This document shows, one piece after another, positions 9,701 to 17,906 of a DNA stretch of 64,000 bases. The position numbers and the translations under genes are program-made. Source of the stretch: Chryseobacterium herbae (GTDB lineage Bacteria; Bacteroidota; Bacteroidia; Flavobacteriales; Weeksellaceae); NCBI RefSeq assembly GCF_025154075.1, contig NZ_JAOAMU010000008.1:62001-126000 (forward strand), given 5' to 3'. The notes under the pieces are model-generated. The model did not search any database. It saw only the letters and a program-made list of their open reading frames with translations, and had not been told where the DNA came from. How positions within the stretch are numbered: position 1 is the stretch's first letter; the number at the start of each line of letters is the position of its first letter.

Positions 9701-10122
9701 ATACAGAACAAATCGCCGCTCTTGAAAAAGACGGAAAAGTAGATATTCAGGGATATGAGATCACTCTTGATGATGTGGAAATCTCTACAAAAGATATCCC
9801 GGGATGGACGGTAACTTCCGACGGGAAAACAACTGTGGCACTAGATTTGACGTTAACAGAAGAATTAAAATCTGAAGGTATCGCAAGGGAGTTCATTAAC
9901 AGAATTCAGAACCTGCGAAAAGAGAAGGACTTTGAACTGACAGACAGAATAAAAATATCTCTTGAAGAAAACTCACCATTCCTTGAAGATGTTAGGAAAA
10001 ATGAGGAATATATTTCTTCAGAGGTCTTGTCAAATAAAATAGAAATTGTATCTTCACTTTCAAATTTTAACGAAATCGAAATAGATGAGGTTAATTTTAA
10101 GATAAATGTCGAAAAAAATTAA
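6733..10122 (+). CDS. ileS: Isoleucyl-tRNA synthetase (IleRS2-like, altered HxGH motif)
   Basis: 1129 aa class-I synthetase charging tRNA-Ile. DVWFDSGSMPYAQ and ADFIAEGVDQTRGWFYT are typical of the long eukaryote-like IleRS2 group. KMSKS is intact (681-685). The ATP-binding signature normally written HxGH reads G56-I57-H58-H59 (MPGIHH), that is, the first and third positions are exchanged. This GxHH form is known in a subset of IleRS2 enzymes and is linked to extreme insensitivity to mupirocin. The editing (CP1) and anticodon-binding regions appear full length. Its own -7 element lies upstream, and a DksA-like gene follows after 59 bp. Confidence 0.97.
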   Translation: MSQFKEYKNLNLIDIAENVSEFWKQNKTFSKSVEIREGNAEFVFYEGPPSANGMPGIHHVMARALKDIFCRYQTQNGKQVFRKAGWDTHGLPVELGVEKELGITKEDIGKKISIEDYNKACREAVMRYTDVWNNLTEKIGYWVDLEDPYITYKSKYMETVWWLLKQLYNKELLYKGYTIQPYSPKAGTGLSSAELNMPGTYHDVSDTTVVAQFKVKKESSELFSDAEGDVSILAWTTTPWTLPSNTALAVGRDIEYVLVKTFNQYTFEPITIVLSRVLLPKVFGKKYAEGTDEDFAGYTAESKVIPFKIVKEFTGEKLAGTQYEQLIPWFTPNDSPEKAFRVILGDFVTTEDGTGIVHIAPTFGADDARVAKEAGIPPMLIKDDNDSLVPLVDLQGRFIKGENVPELFSGKYIKNEYYDDGTAPEKSWDVELAIVLKTESKAFKVEKYVHSYPHCWRTDKPVLYYPLDSWFVKMTAVKDRLVDLNKEINWKPKSTGEGRFANWIENVNDWNLSRSRYWGIPLPIWRTEDLKEEKIIGSVEELYNEIEKSVAAGFMKENPFQGFIIGNMSEQNYELVDLHKNVVDKVVLVSDSGKSMNRESDLIDVWFDSGSMPYAQLHYPFENKELIDNNKAFPADFIAEGVDQTRGWFYTLHAIGTAVFDSVAYKNVMSNGLVLDKNGLKMSKSKGNAVDPFETLSVYGPDATRWYMISNANPWENLKFDIEGIDEVRRKFFGTLYNTYSFFALYANVDGFNYTEKEVENRPEIDRWILSELNLLIKEVKAFYEDYEPTRVARSISTFVNDNLSNWYVRLCRRRFWKGEYSDDKISAYQTLYTCLETVAKLSAPIAPFFMDQLYQDLNKVTGKENCESVHLTDFPVADESLIDQDLVEKTHLAQNITSMVFSLRKKENVKVRQPLQKVLVPVLDSKTEEQILAVADLIKQEVNVKELQLINAEEASHLIVKQIKPNFKALGPKLGKDMKTVGGEIANLNTEQIAALEKDGKVDIQGYEITLDDVEISTKDIPGWTVTSDGKTTVALDLTLTEELKSEGIAREFINRIQNLRKEKDFELTDRIKISLEENSPFLEDVRKNEEYISSEVLSNKIEIVSSLSNFNEIEIDEVNFKINVEKN

Positions 10123-10181
10123 CATATAGTTATTGTATTTCAAATTCCATTTCATAATTTTATTAAAAAAGAGAAAAGAAT

Positions 10182-10562
10182 ATGTCAGACGAAAGAGTAA
10201 GATACAGCGATGCTGATTTACAGGAATTTAAGGCTATCATAAAAGAAAAAATAGAAAAAGCAGAAAGAGATCTTCAGCTGATCAGAGAAAGCTTCATCAA
10301 CGACCAGAACAATGGTACGGATGATACTTCTCCTACCTTCAAAGCTTTTGAAGAAGGAGCAGAAACACTGAGCAAGGAGCAGAACTCTATATTGGCCGGG
10401 CGCCAGGAAAAATTCGTACGTGATCTTAAGAATGCTTTGATCCGTATCGAAAATAAAACCTACGGTGTATGCAGAGTGACAGGAAAGCTGATTCCTAAGG
10501 AAAGACTTTTAGCCGTTCCTCACGCTACGCTGAGCATTGAAGCGAAAAATATGCAGAAATAA
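10182..10562 (+). CDS. TraR/DksA family protein with degenerate zinc finger
   Basis: 126 aa with a coiled-coil N-terminal half (residues about 10-85, rich in Lys/Glu) and the DksA C-terminal signature YGVCRVTGKLIPKERLLAVPHAT. DksA-like proteins enter the RNA polymerase secondary channel and act with ppGpp. Only one cysteine of the four-Cys zinc site is left (GVCRVTGK), a form common in Bacteroidota. It follows ileS on the same strand and is followed by a hairpin. Confidence 0.85.
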   Translation: MSDERVRYSDADLQEFKAIIKEKIEKAERDLQLIRESFINDQNNGTDDTSPTFKAFEEGAETLSKEQNSILAGRQEKFVRDLKNALIRIENKTYGVCRVTGKLIPKERLLAVPHATLSIEAKNMQK

Positions 10563-10589
10563 ACCATTTAGGTTTGTAAAAATAATATT

Positions 10590-10623
10590 GGGTTTATATC
10601 GTATTCGCGGATACTTTATAAAC
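10590..10623 (+). terminator. Possible hairpin terminator after the DksA-like gene
   Basis: GGTTTATA (10590-10597) pairs with TATAAACC (10616-10623), and inside it GTAT pairs with ATAC around a TCGCGG loop, with a 2x2 internal loop. A short T-rich tail (TAATTTTTAAT) follows. It is weaker than the other terminators in the window. Confidence 0.5.
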
Positions 10624-10643
10624 CTAATTTTTAATGTATACCC

Positions 10644-10889
10644 ATGAGCGGAGTATTAATTTTAGGCATCATCGTGGCCGCAGTTTTGCTGTTTGTAAAC
10701 AGGGCCTGGATCAAAAACAGATTCTTCCCCGATCAGCAGAAGAACTACACCATCGATGATCAGTTTAATTCTGATAAACGGGAAAGGGAAAAAGAAATCG
10801 ACAGACTTTTGAGTAAGATGGGCAAAAACGGGATCCATGACCTGTCTGCAAAAGACCGGAAAAGACTCGATGAACTGTCCAAAATGTAA
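10644..10889 (+). CDS. Small membrane-anchored protein, DUF6576-like tail
   Basis: 81 aa. Residues 3-18 form one transmembrane helix (VLILGIIVAAVLLFV). The rest is a charged cytoplasmic tail ending in KEIDRLLSKMGKNGIHDLSAKDRKRLDELSKM. The same type of tail is found at the C-terminus of Bacteroidota rhomboid-family proteins (DUF6576), where I know no function. It heads a short same-strand run with the next small gene and lspA, with a 20-bp gap to the next ORF. Confidence 0.7.
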   Translation: MSGVLILGIIVAAVLLFVNRAWIKNRFFPDQQKNYTIDDQFNSDKREREKEIDRLLSKMGKNGIHDLSAKDRKRLDELSKM

Positions 10890-10909
10890 CATTTAAAACA
10901 GAAAAGAAA

Positions 10910-11095
10910 ATGGAATCTATCATAGTACATCCTAAAAATCCTATGGAAATGAGCGCACTGAAAAGTGTTTTAAAAGATATGAACATCAGATATGAGCGTA
11001 CTCAAACCAAAAATACGTTCCATACGGAAAAGGTGGCGAAGAAAATTTTCGACAAGAAAAACCCGGAGAAACCTTCTAAACCAAAAGGACAGTAA
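10910..11095 (+). CDS. Small conserved-looking protein of unknown function
   Basis: 61 aa and cytoplasmic. The first 35 residues (ESIIVHPKNPMEMSALKSVLKDMNI) resemble small Bacteroidota proteins that open with IIVHP, possibly the DUF2683 type. The tail is Lys/Pro-rich. Its stop codon overlaps the lspA start by one base (TAATG), which argues for translation coupling and for a real gene. Confidence 0.65.
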   Translation: MESIIVHPKNPMEMSALKSVLKDMNIRYERTQTKNTFHTEKVAKKIFDKKNPEKPSKPKGQ

Positions 11096-11733
11096 TGAAA
11101 AAGATCTTAGCTATAACATTTTTAGTATTGTTAATTGATCAGGCTTCAAAAATTTACATCAAAACCCATTTCAATCTGGATGACAGTGTCACTGTTCTTC
11201 CGGGCTTTAAACTGACTTTTGTAGAGAATCCGGGAATGGCTTACGGGCTTCATTTCGGAGGAATCATCGGAAAATATTTCCTGGTGATCCTGAGACTTTT
11301 CTTAATCGGAGGAATGGTTTATATGTTCAAAAAATGGCTGAAACAGGGAGCTTCCAATTATCTTCTGATCCCAATGGCTATTATTTTTGCCGGTGCTATC
11401 GGAAATATCATTGACGGTATGTTCTACGGACTGATCTTCGACAGCGGAACGGTTTACGACCAAAGCATCGACCGATGGATCGGGTACGGCGGCGTTTCCA
11501 AGTTTGTTCCAATAGGACAGGGTTATTCTTCCTTTATGAAAGGCTGCGTGGTAGACATGCTTCACTTCCCTTTGGTAGACTGGTACGTTCCTGAAAATAT
11601 CCCTTTGATCGGTGGTAAGCATCTTGAATTCTTCAAATATATTTTCAATGTAGCTGATTCCGCTATTACGGTAGGAGCAGCTTTACTATTAATATTCAGA
11701 AAAAAAGCTTTCCCGAACGGACTTGAGTTTTAA
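11095..11733 (+). CDS. lspA: Lipoprotein signal peptidase (signal peptidase II)
   Basis: 212 aa inner-membrane aspartyl protease that cleaves prolipoproteins ahead of the lipid-modified cysteine. Asp15 (LIDQASK) and the catalytic pair Asp107 (GNIIDG) and Asp188 (FNVADSA) are visible, with four hydrophobic segments. It is longer than the usual 160 aa because of an insertion at about residues 110-150, normal for flavobacteria. It is translationally coupled to the 61-aa gene. The window encodes several lipoproteins that would be its substrates. Confidence 0.95.
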   Translation: MKKILAITFLVLLIDQASKIYIKTHFNLDDSVTVLPGFKLTFVENPGMAYGLHFGGIIGKYFLVILRLFLIGGMVYMFKKWLKQGASNYLLIPMAIIFAGAIGNIIDGMFYGLIFDSGTVYDQSIDRWIGYGGVSKFVPIGQGYSSFMKGCVVDMLHFPLVDWYVPENIPLIGGKHLEFFKYIFNVADSAITVGAALLLIFRKKAFPNGLEF

Positions 11734-11748
11734 AAAACAGTATTCCGG

Positions 11749-12393
11749 ATGAAAAAAGTAATTAAAAATATTTTTAAAATGTTCCTGCTGCTTCTTGCGG
11801 TGGGAATTATTTTTATAGCCTGGGCCAATTACAGCATCAGAAAAGAAAGCAGCGCTTTTGTTTCTTACCGCATTGCCGATGTTCCTGAAACGAAAACGGC
11901 TTTACTACTGGGAACCGGCAAAACATTAAGCAACGGAATGCCTAACGCTTATTTCTATAACAGGATTCAGGCAGCCATTGATCTGTACAAAAGCGGGAAA
12001 ATCAAATACATCATCGTAAGCGGAGATAACAGCACCAAGGATTATAATGAACCTGAAGACATGCAGCTTACTTTGATGAAATATGGCATTCCAAAAGACA
12101 AAATCGTGATGGACCATGCCGGATTCCGGACACTGGATTCTGTGGTCAGAGCTAAGGAGATTTTCGGGCAGAATAAACTGGTGATCATTTCACAGAAATT
12201 CCACAATGAGAGAGCTGTGTTTCTCGCCAGGGAAAACGGAATGGAAGCTTTCGGGTTCAATGCGGCAGATGTGAACAAATATGCAGGTTTAAAAACCAAC
12301 CTGAGAGAATACCTTGCGAAAGCAAAAGTGTACTGGGACCTGCTTTTCGGGGTACAGCCGAAATTCGGAGGAGAAAAGATTGAAATAAAATAA
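11749..12393 (+). CDS. SanA/YdcF family (DUF218) membrane protein
   Basis: 214 aa with one N-terminal transmembrane helix (residues about 8-27) and an extracytoplasmic DUF218 domain. Family signs are ALLLGTGK, the NRIQAAIDLYKSGKIKYIIVSGDN block and GFRTLDSVVRAKEIF near the middle. E. coli SanA affects the vancomycin barrier, so an envelope role is likely, but the reaction is not established. It lies 15 bp after lspA and is probably cotranscribed. Confidence 0.85.
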   Translation: MKKVIKNIFKMFLLLLAVGIIFIAWANYSIRKESSAFVSYRIADVPETKTALLLGTGKTLSNGMPNAYFYNRIQAAIDLYKSGKIKYIIVSGDNSTKDYNEPEDMQLTLMKYGIPKDKIVMDHAGFRTLDSVVRAKEIFGQNKLVIISQKFHNERAVFLARENGMEAFGFNAADVNKYAGLKTNLREYLAKAKVYWDLLFGVQPKFGGEKIEIK

Positions 12394-12423
12394 TTTTCTT
12401 ACTTTAAAGTCCTAAATTAGGCT

Positions 12424-13593
12424 ATGGTAAAAATTTATTCCACATTCCTCATATTTGGACTTCTGTTCCTGCTTTCGTGTAAGAAAGAAGTAGTAAAAGT
12501 TGATGAATATAATGATCAGCTGCTGGGAATTCCTCAGGCTCAGATAGATTCTATCCGCAAGGCTGAAGATCAGAAGCAACTATTCCTGACCAAGGTTTCC
12601 TACACTATTGATTCTGCAAATACCATTGATTTAATGCTTCCTGTGAACAATCATGTGAAAGAATATTCATTTTCCAGTTCTAATCTTAATCTCACTGATC
12701 CTGAGCAAACGCGGGACGCAGAAGATGAATCTTCGTATCCTCAGGGGATCAGCATTAAGAATGATTTTTCGGAAGATGATTCCGGAGAGCTTCTTTTTGT
12801 TGGAAAATCAGACAATCCGGACCTATTTCCGGTTGCAGACATCAAAAAATATAATGACCCGGAAAAAATTCTTTCTGAGGACAAAAATTCTTTACTGTAT
12901 ATCGACTCTTTTGGCCGCAAAAAGCTGTACTTCCGTCAATATAATCCTGCGAGCCAAACTTATTATCTCTATACTGCAGAAGTACCCAAATATAATAACG
13001 AAAAGCTTCAGTATGCCGCCCTGTTTTCAATATATAATAAAGCAAAAAACATCCTTTCATTTGATAAGGAAGCTCCGCTCGAAAACTTAACCTGGGAAAA
13101 AGTAAAGCCCGGTGTTTCTGAAGCAGAGTTACAAAATTATAGAGTTTATTATATGTCACTTGGAAAAGAACTTAAGTATTTTCTGAAAAACAACGACAGC
13201 GCCTATATCAAAAACGATAATTTTGACCTTTATCTTTACCGTGACCAATCCCATACTCAAAATGCACTGGATCAGACTCATCTTATAGCCGACTCCAATT
13301 TCTCAGGAACCTTTGATGGACTTCCTTTTGAGAACCGCCTCAGATCCGGATATTTCGTTAACAGATACAGTAATGACGATGAGTTTACATTCGTTAAAAG
13401 ACTGAGCAGCCATACGATCTTGGTAAGCGCAAAAGAGGATAACGGATATGTAAAGGACAGCACCGAATATTTCACCATCAGTTCCATAAAAACACCTAAA
13501 GGACAGTTTTATCTTATCAGCACGACCAATAAAGATGGTAATGATATGACCGCTTTAATGAATGATTACTTCAGTAAACATTTAAAAATCTAA
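12424..13593 (+). CDS. Lipoprotein of unknown function
   Basis: 389 aa with a lipobox (FLLSC, Cys about residue 19) followed by KKE, so it is probably lipidated and membrane-anchored. The mature part is rich in Asp/Asn/Tyr/Ser and looks beta-rich. I recognise no family. A second lipoprotein gene starts 3 bp downstream, which suggests that the two act together or form one transcription unit behind lspA and the SanA-like gene. Confidence 0.75.
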   Translation: MVKIYSTFLIFGLLFLLSCKKEVVKVDEYNDQLLGIPQAQIDSIRKAEDQKQLFLTKVSYTIDSANTIDLMLPVNNHVKEYSFSSSNLNLTDPEQTRDAEDESSYPQGISIKNDFSEDDSGELLFVGKSDNPDLFPVADIKKYNDPEKILSEDKNSLLYIDSFGRKKLYFRQYNPASQTYYLYTAEVPKYNNEKLQYAALFSIYNKAKNILSFDKEAPLENLTWEKVKPGVSEAELQNYRVYYMSLGKELKYFLKNNDSAYIKNDNFDLYLYRDQSHTQNALDQTHLIADSNFSGTFDGLPFENRLRSGYFVNRYSNDDEFTFVKRLSSHTILVSAKEDNGYVKDSTEYFTISSIKTPKGQFYLISTTNKDGNDMTALMNDYFSKHLKI

Positions 13594-13595
13594 TT

Positions 13596-14147
13596 ATGAA
13601 GCCATTAGCTCTTATTATATTGTGTTCGCTTTTTGTTCTTTCCTGCAATCCTGTAGGCGAAAAAATAACAGAAGAAACGCCCGCAGACATGCAGCTGGTC
13701 AACACCATTGATGGTCTGGATCTTAAAAAAGGGGACGTTATCGTAGTCTGGAGCAAACTGGATGCTTCTTTCGTAAAAAATGGAATGCTTCCATCCTTTG
13801 ATTTCATCTACAATTTAAGCCTGAACGGAAATACCACAGATAATTCTTCCGTTGCCCTGTTTACTGATAAAAAGAATATCATCCATTCGACTTACACCAA
13901 GCAAAAGGAAGAAGAAGAGGAAGAAACGCCAGTGACGGAAGAAACCTCCGAATACAGTGATGATTCCGACACGATAAAAGTGGAAAAACAAAAGGAAGTA
14001 ACCGCTTCATGGCAATTTGAACAGAAAGTGACTGAAATTCCAATAAAACAAGATGGCAAATATACCCTCGACTATAAAGTAAAAGCCAAGGATGCAGATA
14101 GCAACAGTATGTTCAATAAAGTAGCTATTATGATCAGAAAGAAATAG
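13596..14147 (+). CDS. Lipoprotein of unknown function
   Basis: 183 aa with a lipobox (FVLSC, Cys about residue 17). A strongly acidic low-complexity stretch (residues about 108-128, runs of Glu) splits it, followed by a predicted beta segment ending KVAIMIRKK. No named domain is visible. It starts 3 bp after the previous lipoprotein gene and converges with the membrane-protein gene on the opposite strand, with only 3 bp between the stops. Confidence 0.7.
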   Translation: MKPLALIILCSLFVLSCNPVGEKITEETPADMQLVNTIDGLDLKKGDVIVVWSKLDASFVKNGMLPSFDFIYNLSLNGNTTDNSSVALFTDKKNIIHSTYTKQKEEEEEETPVTEETSEYSDDSDTIKVEKQKEVTASWQFEQKVTEIPIKQDGKYTLDYKVKAKDADSNSMFNKVAIMIRKK

Positions 14148-14150
14148 TTC

Positions 14151-15503
14151 TTATTTTTTGGTATTCAACGCCTGATAAGCGATATAGTATATTCCATAAA
14201 AGACAATAACGGTGAGCACAAGCGCAATGGAGAACGTGTGCTTTAAAAGATCTACCACATAGTCCTTGAATACAAACTCCTGAGCATAAACTCCGTTATA
14301 AAAAGGGTATACTTTGATCACGGTTACCACCGCTGCTAAGACTACCGGGAAAAGCCATGTGAATTTCTTAATATAAGCCACTATCCAAAAAGCAGCAATG
14401 TAGATCACAGCCATCAGAATATCATCCACTTTCTTTTCCATGATCCCATTTCTAAACTGGAATATGACTAAAAGAGAAATAACAGCCAAATGTATTTTTT
14501 TGGCTTTTTCAATATTGGAAGGAGCCAGAAATTTAATTTTATCATCAAACCTGATCATTAAAAGCGAGATCATATTGATCAGCGGTACCCAGATCGAAGC
14601 ACCCACTGCTCCATAATATTTTTGTTTAAGCACACTTCTTTCTTTGAGCAGCTGACCTGTAAATCTTGTCCCGATTATAAAAAAAAAGACAATGACCACC
14701 GTATTCATCCATCCGAAAAGCGTAAGATCTTTTCCGAAAAAGTCGAGTTCCAGTGAGAATGCACTTTCCAGAAGACCTCCGAATGAAAAAATGATACAAC
14801 TGATGACAATAAGCATTGCAGGAACAAAGTACTTATTCCCCGTTTGTAAGGCATCTTTCGAAAAGGTATAAAAACTTTCACGGTTCGCAAGACAGGCCGT
14901 TAAAAATAAGAACGCCCCCAGATAAGCCACATTCTTTATACTGGCAAGGGTGTAATAAACGAAATTGACTATGAATTCCGTTGTTTTTGAATCATAAGAA
15001 GCAGATCCAATCAGTTTTTCTATAAGGCCAAGATCTGTATTGTACAGAATAAAAACTCCGAGATTTAACAGAAACAACTTAAGTAGCGGTTGTTTAATAT
15101 TGATCTCCTCTTCCACCAGATATCGCTTTGAAACCACAAAAACAGTGACAAACTGTATGATCAGATAGGTCCATTTTCTTAGTGTATCAGAGTTGATGGT
15201 CTCTTCAAAAGGCACATAATAATCCACCATATTCCGGATTCCTTTCATACAGAAGAACAGGATGATAAAAAAAGGAAGGATGATTAATACGGACTTCCAG
15301 CGTTTGTTCACGAGGAAATACCAGAGGAAAAACAGGCTGCTTAAAGTATAGGACAGGTAATCCAAAATGGTAGACAGCGCATTATCCTTTTCGGGATAAA
15401 AATAATTGCCTGCAAAATCCAATACAACGAAGATCAGTAATAAGATCCATAAGCTTTTAAGCGCATTAAACAGCTTTGGAGACAAAAAATTGTTATTTCC
15501 CAT
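14151..15503 (-). CDS. Polytopic membrane protein of unknown function
   Basis: 450 aa with roughly 11-12 hydrophobic segments spread over the whole length (for example ILLLIFVVLDFAG at 20-32 and IALVLTVIVFYGIYYIA near the C-terminus). There are no transporter or enzyme motifs that I can name. It is a single gene convergent with two lipoprotein genes and divergent from trpS. Confidence 0.75.
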   Translation of the reverse strand: MGNNNFLSPKLFNALKSLWILLLIFVVLDFAGNYFYPEKDNALSTILDYLSYTLSSLFFLWYFLVNKRWKSVLIILPFFIILFFCMKGIRNMVDYYVPFEETINSDTLRKWTYLIIQFVTVFVVSKRYLVEEEINIKQPLLKLFLLNLGVFILYNTDLGLIEKLIGSASYDSKTTEFIVNFVYYTLASIKNVAYLGAFLFLTACLANRESFYTFSKDALQTGNKYFVPAMLIVISCIIFSFGGLLESAFSLELDFFGKDLTLFGWMNTVVIVFFFIIGTRFTGQLLKERSVLKQKYYGAVGASIWVPLINMISLLMIRFDDKIKFLAPSNIEKAKKIHLAVISLLVIFQFRNGIMEKKVDDILMAVIYIAAFWIVAYIKKFTWLFPVVLAAVVTVIKVYPFYNGVYAQEFVFKDYVVDLLKHTFSIALVLTVIVFYGIYYIAYQALNTKK

Positions 15504-15641
15504 GTAGAAGAGGTGTTTCTACAAATATAATTTAAAAACTGTTACTGAGCACCTTAAATCATTCCCCATTAAAAAGGATTTGCCAGCCATCGCAATCTTT
15601 CTTATTTTTGTTCTTTATTTTAAACTTAATAATTTAAACAA

Positions 15642-16610
15642 ATGTCAAGAATTCTTACCGGCATTCAAGCCACCGGAACACCCCATCTTGGAAATCTCCT
15701 TGGGGCGATCATTCCTGCTATTGAACTTTCCAAGCAGGAAGGAAATGAATCATTTTTATTCATTGCGAATCTTCATTCTCTTACCCAGATTAAAGATGCG
15801 AAGGAACTTAAACAAAATACCTACGAGATTGCTGCGGCTTGGCTTGCTTGTGGGCTGGATACAGAAAAAACATATTTTTACAGACAGAGTGATATCCCTG
15901 AGACCTGTGAACTTTCTTGGCATTTATCATGTTTTTTTCCTTACCAGAGATTAACGCTTGCCCATTCGTTTAAGGATAAGGCAGACAGACTTCAGGATGT
16001 GAACGCCGGACTGTTCACCTACCCTATTCTGATGGCTGCAGATATTTTACTGTATAATGCAGAAATAGTTCCCGTAGGAAAAGACCAGCTTCAGCATCTG
16101 GAAATCGCCCGTGATGTAGCCTCAAGGTTCAACAATCAGATGGGAGAAGTTTTTGTACTGCCTCAGTCTGAACTTCAGGAAGACACGAAATATGTTCCCG
16201 GAACAGATGGCCGTAAAATGTCTAAATCCATGGGGAATATCATCAACATCTTCTTACCTGAAAAGGAACTGAAAAAGCAGGTGATGAGTATAGAAACCGA
16301 TTCTAAAGGTCTGGAAGAACCGAAAGACCCTGAAACAGATAAGGTTTTTGCTATTTACGAACTGATCGCCACTCCTGAGCAAACGGAGGAATTAAGAGCG
16401 AAATACCTGGCTGGAAACTTCGGGTACGGACACGCCAAATTAGAGCTGTTAAATCTGATCTTAACCCGTTTTGCAAAAGAAAGAGAAATGTTCTCTTATT
16501 ATATGAACAATCTGGATGAATTGGAAGCAAAACTTCAGGAAGGGGCAGCAAAAACAAGAGTGGTTGCTACCGAAACCATTAAAAAAGTGAGAACAAGCTT
16601 AGGAATTTAA
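15642..16610 (+). CDS. trpS: Tryptophanyl-tRNA synthetase
   Basis: 322 aa class-Ic synthetase. The HIGH-type motif is PHLGN (14-18, in GIQATGTPHLGNLLGA) and KMSKS is at 192-196 (GRKMSKSMGN). The length and the tryptophan-pocket block (LTQIKD) are normal for bacterial TrpRS. It is a stand-alone gene that ends 3 bp before the convergent histidine kinase gene. Confidence 0.96.
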   Translation: MSRILTGIQATGTPHLGNLLGAIIPAIELSKQEGNESFLFIANLHSLTQIKDAKELKQNTYEIAAAWLACGLDTEKTYFYRQSDIPETCELSWHLSCFFPYQRLTLAHSFKDKADRLQDVNAGLFTYPILMAADILLYNAEIVPVGKDQLQHLEIARDVASRFNNQMGEVFVLPQSELQEDTKYVPGTDGRKMSKSMGNIINIFLPEKELKKQVMSIETDSKGLEEPKDPETDKVFAIYELIATPEQTEELRAKYLAGNFGYGHAKLELLNLILTRFAKEREMFSYYMNNLDELEAKLQEGAAKTRVVATETIKKVRTSLGI

Positions 16611-16613
16611 ACA

Positions 16614-17906
16614 TTAAGATATCAAAGCATTGTTTTTCGAAAGAATAAAACAGTGCATCCCTTTTTCAAACTCATAGACAATATCCCAACCGGGATATTG
16701 TTTTGTTATAGTCCTGATGATAGACAGCCCCAAACCGGTTGAACTGTGGTCTGAACCCTGCTTGTAAAAACGGTTGAAGATCTGTGTTTTATCCAATGGA
16801 ACGCCACTACCGCTATTCTGAAAGATCAGTCTGTTGTCTTCTATGATGATATTGACATCTCCATCCTGACTGTTATACTTCACTGCATTTTTAAGCAGAT
16901 TGGAAAGCAGAATATCCGCCAGATCAGGGTTAAAGTCTGCTCCAAAGAATCCTTTCTCCATAATGCTGACCTTAATCTTTTTAAACTCGATAAAGTCTTC
17001 ATAGCTTTTCACCAGTTCCGCAATCATTTCATTAAAATCGACTTTCGAAGTTTTATTGAACTGGCTGTTTTCTATTTTTGAAAGCATCAGAAGGGATTTA
17101 TTCAGTCCTGCCATTCTTCTCAGATCTCCTTTCACTTCGGTAAGGAAATTCATATTCTTTTTGTCCAAGTCATCATTCTGGATGACAAGATCGATCTTAT
17201 TAATCACAATAGCCAAAGGGGTCTGAAGTTCATGCGATGCATTTTCAATGAACTGTTTCTGCTGATGGAAGACCAATTCATTACGCTCAATCATTTCCTC
17301 TATTTCCACATTCAGTTCTTCAAATTCTTTGATGGAATAATTTTGAGCCTCATTGGAAGCAGAAACCCCGAACTGATATTTTTTAAGCCGATCGAGGATC
17401 GTATAGAAAGGGCGCATTGCTTTATTCAGCATATAGCCATTGACCGCCAAAATACTTATCACGAGTAGAATATATAGCACGATCAAAGCGGTAGTCAGAT
17501 CATATACCAATTCATCCTGCTCTACGGTAGAAGTCCGTATTTCAAGTCTCTGGCGTTTTCCGAACTGATCTATAAAATCGGTTTCAAGTACGCGATACGG
17601 CTGGTCTTTATCGTCGTACTCCATATAAAACATCTTGTTATAGAGCCGGTTCTTGTCTTTATACTCAGATTCTGAAATAGGTTTGATTTTAAATTCATTA
17701 AATCCAAAATCCTTACTGTCTAGAAGATTTGGATCGTGATAGACGGCTTTAATGATCTGTATTTTTCTGTCTTTCAGTCCGTCATCCACATTATCATACA
17801 CTTCATCCAGAATATAGGCGTAAAAGAGAGCGGCCCAGACTGCAATGATGAGCAGCAGGATAACGATCATGTATTTGATGGTGTAGTATTTTAACGAAAC
17901 TTTCAT
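16614..17906 (-). CDS. Sensor histidine kinase
   Basis: 430 aa with two transmembrane helices (about 12-32 and 139-159) flanking a periplasmic sensor of about 105 residues. The phosphoacceptor is His225 in NASHELQTPLA. The ATPase domain has LLKNAVKYN (N box) and GLGLSI (G box). Its start overlaps the stop of the response regulator by one base (TGATG), so the two form a coupled pair. The signal is unknown. The nearby PepSY-like secreted proteins are candidates for partners or targets. Confidence 0.93.
   Translation of the reverse strand: MKVSLKYYTIKYMIVILLLIIAVWAALFYAYILDEVYDNVDDGLKDRKIQIIKAVYHDPNLLDSKDFGFNEFKIKPISESEYKDKNRLYNKMFYMEYDDKDQPYRVLETDFIDQFGKRQRLEIRTSTVEQDELVYDLTTALIVLYILLVISILAVNGYMLNKAMRPFYTILDRLKKYQFGVSASNEAQNYSIKEFEELNVEIEEMIERNELVFHQQKQFIENASHELQTPLAIVINKIDLVIQNDDLDKKNMNFLTEVKGDLRRMAGLNKSLLMLSKIENSQFNKTSKVDFNEMIAELVKSYEDFIEFKKIKVSIMEKGFFGADFNPDLADILLSNLLKNAVKYNSQDGDVNIIIEDNRLIFQNSGSGVPLDKTQIFNRFYKQGSDHSSTGLGLSIIRTITKQYPGWDIVYEFEKGMHCFILSKNNALIS

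Noticed and set aside
15580..15954. 124-codon plus-strand frame overlapping trpS
   Set aside because: Overlaps the HIGH-motif part of trpS in a different frame; trpS is certain.
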